Shown: in pieces, positions 34,801 through 46,800 of the stretch
How positions within the stretch are numbered: the first letter of the stretch is position 1
Layout: every line of letters begins with the position of its first letter
Translations under genes and position numbers: made by a program
Assembly (NCBI GenBank): GCA_022747635.1
Contig: JAKTNV010000001.1
Coordinates: 41,582,072-41,646,071, forward strand
Length of the DNA stretch: 64,000 nt
Direction of reading: 5' to 3'
DNA from: Hetaerina americana
Taxonomy: Eukaryota; Arthropoda; Insecta; Odonata; Calopterygidae
Notes under the pieces: model-generated
The model's input: the letters and a program-made list of their open reading frames with translations, nothing else
What the model was told of the DNA's origin: nothing
Databases searched by the model: none

Positions 34801-37800
34801 CCCAATCCTAACTTTAACCAGGGTAATGGAAGTGATTTGACAGATTGGCTAATAAAAAACAATTGAAACGCATGGAAGACGAAGTATTAGACGTCTGGTT
34901 GCCTGATATTTTGAAATTCTCCCTGCCTTGTCCTCTGCATATGAGGCTGAAAAACTGGCAACAAAGATAATGTAAAAATTGACAGTAAATGCGTGGCATA
35001 AGTTAAGTGGTGTTCATCAGTCTTCATTAGAGATACACTTGATTTAATGATTAGATTCAGTTACCTTGGTGCATAATGGTTCATGAATGTTTTACTTGAA
35101 ATGAACTGTTTACAGCAATTATCATTACCAAGATGGGATTACTGCAGGTCTCTTCTCCATTCCTTGGCAACTGTCTTTATTCCTATTCTAATTAATATGC
35201 ATTCAAATTAATGCTTTCATATTGATTCCAGTGTAGATTTCTTCCTTCATTGCAGGACTATGCCTTGGAAGAGCGAGATGAAGTCAGTTCAAACAGTACT
35301 GTACAGAGGGTTTATACAGGAATGGCAAATGTACGCCTGTGCCTTGTGTTGGATTGCCTTTGGGCCCATGACTTTTGTCCATCAAGGCCACCAGCTCCTT
35401 TAATTAATCTTCAACACCATGTTATTAGAGAAAGAAAATTACCTCAACGAGAAGCCCTGATTATTTTCTATCACACTGTGAAGGTTCTCAGGGACCTTCA
35501 TGCTGTAAGTTTGATTTAACGACTAAGTTCTTGTTAGAATATAAAAATAAAATTCCTGACAGTTCTGATTACCATATGGCAGGAAAAAATATTTGTCTAC
35601 AATTACCTCTTCATGAAATGGAAATTACTTGTATCATGCATATCAATTTTCATCTGCTCATCTACTTTTTAATAATAATGAACTTGTGGCCATAATGATC
35701 TACCTCAAGTTTCAATCTCTAATCTATTTCAAAGTCAGTATTGCTGTACAACTGTGACAACTTGTGCATTTTCTGCATTGTCAAAAATGTCCTATGCCTT
35801 CTTGCTTTAATATCTCAAGTAATACAATCGCTGTTGGCAGGAAAGCAAGCATGAAAAATTTTGGTCATCAGATTCTTAGGACCTATAATTGGCTCATATT
35901 TCTAGCAAATTTAAATAAAAGCTTAACTAAGTTTTATTAATTAAAAATTGGCAATTTTCCGCTAAATAAATGCCTGGAAAAGTTCTTTATTTTACAGAAA
36001 ATTGCCAATTTTCAATTAATCATGATATTCCACCAAATCACTTGTAAAACGTCTCTTTTTAGCTTAACTAAGGAGACAAAAAATTTCAATGCTCAGCAGT
36101 AAACAATTAAATGAGTATTCTCGATGTATTTATATGTGACAGCATTAAAATAGATGGATGTATGAAATATCTTGTTTTGAAATTGAAGGGATTTAACTAT
36201 ATACACAGACAGGAAATTGCTGCATGTGATAATATAATAATGGATGGTTATATAAATATATATATATATATAGTTTTATATATATTCATTTATCTATGAA
36301 ATAAAACAACAGAAAATTGTGATTTTGTTTATATATTTTTCTCTTTTCTACTAGTGAGCCAGTAAAAGTATAAATGCATCAAAATTACAGGTTTTAATAT
36401 TCAATTCAGTGCTTTTTGAAATATTTTTCCTTTCTTGTTTTCAAGGGTAGCTGGATACTCTGTTTTACTTTATTTTTACAGAAAGTGTCATGTCTATGAA
36501 AAAAATTAGACCTAATGACTCGTCATCATTAAGAAAGAAAAGATAATTGATAGATTAGAAATTAAAAAGTTATTGAAAATTTTGTCAAGGAATGAATTAT
36601 GAGTATGAATTTTCTTTAGTCTGTAGTCATATGCTCTGGAACTTATTTTTCTTCATTTCACATGATTGGTTTTATTTCTTAACTTTTCAGTTGAAGGTTT
36701 ATGCAGACAGGCATTTATATGCCTGAACATATTTAGGGACTAATATTATGTATAAGCCAGTTGAATTAATGTTTTAATTGTTACAATAACTAATAAAAAT
36801 AATGAGGAAATTTATTTTCATTCTTCAAATTTTCTCCTTAGAAAAATATAGTTCATCGAGACCTTAAACTTGGAAACATCGTAGTAAATCGCAGAAATCT
36901 GACTGTGACATTGACAAATTTCTGCTTGGGAAAACAATTGGGGAGTGAAACAGACCTACTAGTGGATCAGAAAGGCTCACCAGCATATATATCACCAGAT
37001 GTCTTACGAGGAAAACCTTATCTTGGTAAAGAAGATTAAAGACTTCATTCTCATAGCATAACTTTTTGTCCCTGTAAAATATGATCAGAAAAGCAAATGA
37101 AAAACTAGAGGTAACTCCCCAAATAGTATTTTCTTTTTTGTGATATTGAAACATTTTTCTGTAGTCCATGAATTTTGAGGTATTCTTGGTCTGAGAAGGG
37201 GTCTTGGCTCTCTGAGATTTTAACCAAGATTTCAGGTTTAGGGTGGAATTAGACATTAGGTAATGACATGAAACCATTTTGTGATATTCATATCAATTTT
37301 TCTGTTTAAAGATGAACATTTCTGATGTCTATAAATTGTTATATTATCAGCCATATCTCAGAACCTAGACATCAACAGAGTTTAATGTCAATAGATAATG
37401 GAGGGAATAGAATTTCAGCCACACATACTATGTATGTGCTTATAAATACATATTACACTTATTAAATGAAGAACACAATGTATCTTTCCACTGTTCTTTA
37501 TTTACGTAGAACTAGTACTGACGCTTAAGCGTTGAAACAAGTGGTTCGTAAATAAAGAACAGTGGAAAGATACATTATGTTCTTCATTTAATAAACATGA
37601 ACATCCAAAAAGTTCCTGGGAGCAATTGACATATTACATTGTACAATAAATATACAAACTTAGACCATAAAAACTTCATTTTGTAAATTTTAGCCTACAT
37701 CGATTTTGTCCCCTTCGAAGAAGTCTCTATTTGTTGCTATGCACTTATTCCATCTTCTTTACCACTGTTTAAAGCACCCTTGGATGTCCTCGGCAGTAAG

Positions 37801-40800
37801 GCTTTTTAGTTTTCTCATCGTTTCTTGCTTTATTGTGTCCACATCTTCCTAGTTATGTCCTCTCATCACATTTTGGGAATAGGAATGTCGCAGGGCTGGG
37901 GAAATAGCTTGCGAATAAGGAGGATGATCAAGGATGGTGATTGAATTTTTTGCCAGAAACTGGGGAACATTCAGTGCTGAATGTGCAGGTGCATTATGGT
38001 GAAGCAGCCATCCATCATGTTTGGTTAAAGTAGTGGGCACTGTTGATTTTCCTAAATTCAGTACATCAGCTATCATTTGGAACATTTTTTGACTATCGGT
38101 AATGGCAAGGGACTGCACAATATCAATGTTGTCATCAACACAGGTGGTTGAAGGTCATCATCCTGTTCTGGCATCATCGGTGGTATCAGGTCAGCCATCT
38201 TTAAGACGCTTCATCCTCTTGAAAATGGATGTTTTCTTCAGAGCATTATCACGATGAACAGCTGTCAGCATTTCAGTAATTTCTTCATAACTTTTTCTAT
38301 ACTTCACCAAAAATCATGATGTTGATTCGTTGCTCCGTGATTTCATCAAATTCCATTTTCAACCAACAGTAGGGCCTACACCAACACAAGGGCAACAGAA
38401 ACTAACATAACTGGCACCATACACACAACTCGAAGATCCGCCAAGCACAGATGGCTCATTGTGTCTCAGGCAACTAGTGCCGCTAGTGGGCATAGTATGC
38501 ATTATGGCCGCCAGTTTGCGCATTTATTGCACAGTCCACGTATATATGTTTGTCTGTGAGCGTGTGTGATTGTGCACTGTTGATTTTCTCACACATACAC
38601 ACGTTCTCATATCCATGTTCATAGTTTTTGGGCGAGGCATTTTATAAGGAACTTGAATTTTGGTATCTCATGAGTTGAAATGCTTTGCTGGGCTGCTTTT
38701 TGATTTCCATGAATTTTTCCTTTTGCTTTATTTTGATTAAATATTTATTTTTTTGATTAGGACTATTCCCTTTAAATGATTGTTAAGCTTTAGGTACTTA
38801 AAGCTCTTATACAAAGCCAGGTCAAGTTCTGGATAAACTTTGAAAAATTTTGGGTTGTAAGTATAACAATGGAGAGTACATGCCAAGATATTCAAAGTGG
38901 TTAGTTAATTTAAGACTTCATGAGCTCAGAACATTAATGGAATTTCTTGTTTGTTTTTTTGGTTCATACTTGCTCAAAAATTCTAACATATATACCTATT
39001 CAAGGTGCAAATGGCAAAAGGTTCTCAGGAATATCAGTTGTTTGTGTAGGCATTAATGGAGGCAATACTACTGGCGATTGATGCAAATCTTCAAAGATAT
39101 ACTCATAACCAAACTGAAAAAAAACACTGAATCACTCGATATCTTAATGAGGCAAAAATGATCATTCATAAAAGAATAAAAAATTATTTTTTAACTAAAT
39201 AGACTCGTGGTTGAGGAATTTTATATTGGGGCAACATGGATGATTGTTAGAATAGTGTAATTTAGTTGAAGCAATGGGCATATTTGAGGAAAAGTTCGTG
39301 ACTATTTTATCTACTGAGAAATATTCTTATACAAGGCATCAGTTACATTGATGGCATCTGTCACCCCATAGCTCCAGATTAACTAACATATGTGATAATC
39401 ATGCCCATAGTATTGGTATACTGTGGCTTCATTGTGTGAACATTAGTATAGTGGAATCCCTGAATATGGTATGTATCAGAATCACGTTGCAATGAATGCC
39501 CAAGGTACAGTTTATTGCCATATTATATAAATTCAATTGTTGGAGGTTCAAAAATGTTAATTTTGTTTGCATTGACTGATAGGCATTCCTGCCACTCAGA
39601 GTGACAAAATTATCACAGTCCAAGTGCCTGCTAGCCCTTGAATACCAACATAATGAAAACTTTCACCTTTATTTACCTAATCTCAAATGTGTGGAGACTG
39701 CCTATATACTTGGGAGTACCATCAGGTCATCCATTTGAACCCTTTATGATAAGTCAATTCCATGAAGTCACGTGTCTAACAACCAATTATTCATTTGAAA
39801 TAATATAAATGGATGCTGCTCAGACTGGCATTTATTGTATGCCACAGCATGTTATGAAATTTTGAGTGCTGATATTATGTAAACATGAACTCATAGGATA
39901 TTTATAAAAATAATTTTCTCATCTTTTTAATTTTTTTTGACTAAAATATTTGATTGGAATCTGCTAATTATTATGCAAGCCAAAACATTTTTTAAGGTCA
40001 AAATGTTGATAAAATAAAGGGGAATGGTACGCTATAATACAGCATTGGTTGCAGCAGAAGTGAGAGGATAACTATTGCAATACGCATTTGGGTTTGTTTA
40101 TGCTATACTACCAGTATTTTATGCCCTTCTGATAAGAACACCAAGAATTATTCTGGCAAATATAATAATTATAAGTAAAAAAATGTAAATATACCTGTGT
40201 TATAGTGTATCTATAGTATTAATTGTTACAGTGCACTACTGATTGCAGTAGCATATAATATAGGTTCCAAGAATACTTTGTTTTCTACTCGAGTAATCAC
40301 CGGGGGATTGGGATGGTGTGCTGTCCAATGTACTGGCTTCTCACCTCGAGGGCCTGGGTTCCAGCCCTGGTGGTGGCCAGATTTTTCAGTGATATCCTGA
40401 TCCCCCTACTTGGGGTGCTATGTGGAGAGCATTTTGAAGTGCATACACCATCCTTCAGATGAGATGTTAAATTGTGGACCCCTTGGTGCCTCTCCTTAAG
40501 ACTTGGCTAATACCCTGACATTCCCTGAAACATCCTAGCCCAACAGGCCCTACCTTTCCATTCTGGTGCAAATTATTTCTGCTGTTGATTGCCTCCCGTG
40601 ATAACAAACAACCACTACATAATCTCAATGACTAATTATTGAGGAAATGTATAAATGAGTATGCTAGAAGGTAGCTAGTGTATGAATGAAAATATGGAAT
40701 GGACCCATAGAAAAGTCATTAGGGAGGTAACTGGAGAAGTAATTAATGAGCATTAAGTTAAATATTTAAGTTACATCTGTATTAATTTTAAATGTTCAAT

Positions 40801-43800
40801 AGAAAGTGGCCTCACAACTATGATTTTTAAAATACTATTTCAATTCCTTTCAACTACATACAATTGAATGAATGTGCATATGTAGGTTAATTTTGTTTCA
40901 AATTCATTAAATTTCAACTACAGTTAACAAAAAAGATATACTCTTTGTCACTTTAAGCAAGCGATTCAATTTTTTAGGTTTTAGGAGTGTGATAGTTTTA
41001 ATGTAGAATTTAATAATATTAATAAGTATATCTACTTATTTTCAGTGATAAATTCCAATTTTTTTGTTTTTTCAGGCAAGCCTTCTGATATGTGGGCACT
41101 TGGAGTGGTTTTATTCACCATGCTTTATGGCCAGTTCCCTTTTTATGACCCCAGCCCATCACAACTTTTCGCAAAGATTAAAACAGCTAGTTATGTTATT
41201 CCTAAGTAAGATATATTTTTTCACAATTTGAGAAGTTATTTTGTTGTTGTATAGCTTTCCTACCATGGCTATTCACCTATTGACTGAAAATGGAAGATGC
41301 ACTGAATATTATTCCTTGATGTTTATAGTTATAAATCCTTCTATAAAATTTTGTACCATTACAGTGATCTCATATAGTTTTAGCATATGTGCCATATTTC
41401 ACATCTTATATGAATGGAAAAGCAATATGTTTTCCCATGTCAAAAAGAAATTTAGTTACAAATAAGGGTTGTCAAAACAAAGCAATTTTATTGAAAGAGA
41501 CTTAATTTTATTTTTATCATTCACAATGTACATGATAGACGTATTCACTATATTTTAACTAAAGCTCTCTTTCAATTATAACAATATTTTCTTAATAAAT
41601 ATCATGTACCATATTTTTTCTTGAATAGTTTACACAATGCCCATTGATATTTTTCAAAAAGTTGGACTGCATGGTATAAACATACCATTTTTTTGGAGAA
41701 TTTTGTTGTAAATATTTCTATATATTTTAACCATTATTTATTCCTAATGATTTTATTGTACTTACCTTAGAAGTGTTTGAAAAAACTAATAATGTTTTAT
41801 ATTATTTTGTCACCCTTATGTTTGTTGCAAGCTGTCTTCTTTCACGCAGCACTGAGCTGATAACCATCTTTCCTCTTGAAATTAATGGCTATTTGTCTAT
41901 CTTGACTGCTTCCTGAACAATTGTTTTATGCTCCCTCAGCCCAATCTTAATCGCCTGTTTTATCTCACATAGCTTGAGTCACAGGTAATCAGAATCTCAT
42001 ATAGACCTTCCATTTGGGGAGTAGAAATAGTATTTTTCACTGCTGGCAGCATGTGTCTAATTTTCCTTAATGCCCTACATCTGGTCTCAACCCTGGCTCT
42101 CCATAGAATGCAAGCTATGTGGTCAGTTGTGTTTGTGTGATCAAATCAGCAACTGGCTAGCATCACTGCCTCATGGAGATGGCCATTGTGTAGCAACACC
42201 TATCTCAGTGAGACATACAGGTGACAAATAAAGGGCATAAATGAACTCTTCCGTCAACTCCTGATGACATTATCAATAGGAAGAACGAAATTTTGAGTTA
42301 CAATAAATGATATGCAGTGGATTATCCCAAAGAGATTTTTGAGAGAAAACACTGCAAACATCTTGTATCAAAGATTATTTTATTTTGTCATGCATAGTGC
42401 TGGATTCTAGAATAATTTTAATGATGGAAGGGTTTTCAGTGCATGCAAATTATAATGCTTGAAGTTATTATGATATTCAAATGATTGAAGGGTCACAATT
42501 GCTAGGCTGTTGACGGAAAGTGGAGTCTAATAGGATGGCCTCCAGAAGCAGATATGAAGGTTATATTAGACCATTAAATACAATGGATCCTAAAAAAAAT
42601 TTGTTGTCTCTGGCGTAACTTTGTGGAATTTGCATAACATATCGAAATGTAATGAAATAATTGCCTTTGTAATTCCACACACTTTATTTAAAAAACAAAT
42701 TTTTAAATAAAGTGTGTGGAATTACAAAGTCAATTATTTCATTACATTTCAATACAATGGATCCTGTTTGCAATGTAATGTTCTCTCTCTCAATTTCTTT
42801 GTTAAATTTAATTTTTAGTAATTATTGGTTTAAATTGTCCACCCCCAGGTGAATTACATCAGTTGTCTGTGAGAACTTTATCGAGTATATTAGGTAGTCT
42901 TATACTATAAGCTAATCCTGAGAGCTGTAACTTTCCATAAATAACCATGGTTGCCCAAAAATTAATATGCAATTTAAAGTATTTGCCATCAGTTGGAGCA
43001 ACAACGAAAAAAGGGGAATTTGAGAATCAGGGTGACCTCATGCTATCCAAAGGGAGGCCACATGTTTTCAGACTTTATGAGTATATGATATGTTCGAAAG
43101 CCGAATGTTGGAAAATAAGAAAGTGGTGCATGAAGTTTAGTCAGAAAACAAATGTAGAAGTTGTTACAATGATGTATCTTAATGGTGATGAAAGTGCTAC
43201 AGGTTCATTGATCAACTGGTGGCTTAGGTGGTTTATGTATAATCTTGTTTTCTGAAGGAGTACATTCTTGAGTGAATTTCTGTTTAAATTGTGGACTTTT
43301 TTTCAATCATACTGAGATCTCAATTGACTACGTGATGTATCATTCTAATTGTTGTCTTTCAATTTATTTTATCTTATTGCTGCATGGTGTTTGATGTTTT
43401 TTTCAAATAACATTAGCATTAAGCAAATGGGCACAGATTGAATTAAATTTTGCAGGTCAGGCTAGGTTCAGCTGGCCTGATGATTGCAAACTTGCCTAAC
43501 CTCTGATGTTAGCCGGATAACCAGTATGCTACTACTTACGGGAATCAAATATATGTAGGAATTTTGAAGCTAAGGAGAAATTGTTTATGATTTTTGTAAT
43601 TAACATTGAATGGGCAATTAATAACTACTGCTTTAAAAACATTATTAACTTTAATAATTTCAAATTCTATAGTCATAACAGTGCAAAAAGAACGTCATGA
43701 ATTGGGGAGGTAGGCCAAAATGTAGTTAAACACTGTATTTTGTCTTGCTTTTAGTGATATTTAAAAATGAACAAGTTATATGTTATGGTGTTGATCATCA

Positions 43801-46800
43801 GAATCTAATGAAAAATAACACTATTAATCTAGAAAGTGCCCATAACAAACTTTGTTACCATACTTTTTAGACACACAAATCAAAAGTACATTGAGGACCC
43901 AAGGAAATTAATCTCATTTGATCACAATGAGAATCTCATGCCAATATAAATGTGTAAAAGTACACGAATGTTAGTACACATAACAAACTTTGTAATTCTA
44001 CAGAAAATTTTATTCCAAGGCCTAGGTTTATACTAATTCCCAATGGCCCATACTGAATTCTTTAGTTTCACTTGATGCTGTATTGCCATGAAACAAAATC
44101 CTGAATATGGAATAGCGGAATTCTTTTCACTGTATAATCTCATGAAGTTACACCGGAAGCCATTTTGTTCAGAAATTACTAATAGTCTCTCGGGTATGAA
44201 TGTAATTAATTAAATATATCAATTATTTATATTATTACAATTGGAACTACCAATCATGACTAACCAAGTTAAAATATGAAAATAGTCCAAGAGAAATTAA
44301 ATTGGTAGAATTATGAAAACAGTATGTTATTAATTATAAAGAAAACAATAAGGCCGTGAATATCAATTTGGAAGGTTGAAGGTTGGTAACTTTGAAGGTA
44401 ACATACTACTCGCTTGCATAGTTTTGAAATATGTGCTGCCATTTACTCAAGGGACATTGTTAAAATATTGGTTTGGAGAAAATACATAAGAATTTATTAT
44501 TATGGAAACGTGAGAAACATTCATTTTACAGTCCTTAAGGCTTGGTTCAAAGTAAGTTTTTAATCACCTTACATCAACATTTAATTTGGTGATTTTAAGG
44601 ATTTTCTTTAGATTTTGCTAACCTAGAGGCTCAGGAACCACTGCTCCTTTTTTTCCACTTACTTCAACCTTGCATTCTTTCTTTTTTTTTGCCATTACCA
44701 ATTGTATGCACGAATTAACTCAAAATTTCTTCGTTATATTTTAAACGTCACTAATTATTTCTACCCAGTGCAAAATTTCTAATTAAGTTGCTTTCTTTCC
44801 CTCTCATAAAACGTAAAGATAGCTATTTTAATCTCATTAATGCTTAATGTAAAATAATTTAATTTTGGATTTAAAATATAAAAAAAATATATTTATATTG
44901 ACCTCCTATGGTGCAGAAAAGACTGGAAAATGTGTTATCAATATTGCATTTGTTTGAATTTTTAAAGTTATATTATTGAATGTTTAAACTACATAACTTT
45001 GTTTTTTCCATCCTTGTATAACAAAATATTCTAGGGCTCCCTCGATTTTCTCATAAAAATATTGCATCACATCTTCTAATACCCCTGGGTTAACTAGCAG
45101 TATGACCTGCCAACAAAATTAGAAATTGCCTGTCATATTAAAAAAATGATTAATTAATCCCTGTGAAATAATAACACATCTTCCCATTCTGTTAAGTTTT
45201 TCTGTGTTCATTGGCCATTTATGGTTACACTAATTTCTGACCAAATACTTCCTACTACTTGCAAAAAAAAATCAGTAGAAATTACTGTAAATTCTAACAA
45301 ATAGAGTAATTTTTAATGAAGACAATTAGAACATCCACCCTTGAACTTGGGAAATGCTTCAGCCACAAGTTTGTTTCTATTAGCTCTTTTATTAAATTTT
45401 ATACCAAAAGAAACATTTGGAATTCGAATGAATGTCAGACATTATATCCACAATATTTTTTTCTTGAAACTGTATAACTGTGGACGTATAATAGGATAAA
45501 ATTATATTAGGGAAGAGCATACATTTTGTCAGTGTAGACAGCTAGAAGAAATTCATAGAATTACCAAGATTGATTTAATTTAATCGGCACCTAGATCTAG
45601 GATGGATTTTTGTTCTAGATATTTGTAGTGTGTGCTATTAGAATATTCACATTTAAAAGCTCAGACCCAAAACTTGAAAATATTGAGATGTGCTTTAAAA
45701 TGGCATTGTTTCTTATGAGTTTTAGTCAGTTCCCTTCTTTTCACTTCAAAATGGAATGTCATTATTCATGTACCTTTGAAGAAAAAATAATTTCATTTAA
45801 AACTAGGGGATAACATGCATGTATATGAAATCTAATGACATATTATCACTAGCCTTGATAAAAGCAAGAACTAATATGTTGTAGTGAACATTGTATGCTA
45901 ACATTGAAAAAAGCTGTTTGTTTTTGTACAAGACTCATGATTCTTGGGAAAACCCTACATATGATGCCCAACTTGTTGCTATCATGTTAAGATTACTGAA
46001 ATGAGTATGAATTTAAAACAATAATAAGGAAGAAACATCTTCCTTGGTGGCATAGAAGTAGTTACATGCCTCACACTATTGCATAAAGTAATAATATTAA
46101 GCAATGTAGTTATGTTAGTTCATTCTTAATAAATTGGAGCTTTTTTGATGAAAAATCAGTAAGAATAAAAGTGGTAGGAAATGATCATTACTCATACAAG
46201 CCCAATGGCAGTTAAGGCCTTCATGCAGACTTAAGTTAAACTGATATCTCTCAGAATAGCACGCACAAAATAAAACAAAAGTTAGGCATACAGTTTTACC
46301 CAGGCTACCGATAAACTTATGCTTTCCTCCTCTGCTTTAATTGCATACTAGTTTCTTCTGATCACCAGAGCCTTGCTCTGAATGTTGTTCCATTTATCCT
46401 CACTCTGTCGCAAAAGACATCAAGCTCATGACAATGACCATAACACTAAAAATCCTTCAGTCCAAAACTGAAATGATCCTTGAATTCATTACCGACTAAG
46501 GCATAATTGTCATCCTCTTGGTTACCAACAGAGATGGCCGTGTGACAGATGATGCAGTTTCCCTGATTGTTAATCTTCTGGTGCTGGACCCAGTTCGTCG
46601 TTACACTGCTTCACAAGTTCTCGACTCATTAGCATCCATTATTTCGGCATCTGGCTCACTGCTAAAAATTCATCAGGCTTTACCCTCCATTCAGAAATTG
46701 CAGGTGTGTATGACTTAATCGATATTTACCTAGGTAACTTGAAAAACTAGGATTAATGGCAGCTGGTTTTTAGGCATTTCCATTTCAAATTTGTAAGGTG

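Noticed and set aside
42947..43255. 102-codon open frame after the Penelope-type palindrome
   Set aside because: No recognisable motif, no splice support and opposite codon bias to the flanking STK40 exons; not supported as a gene.
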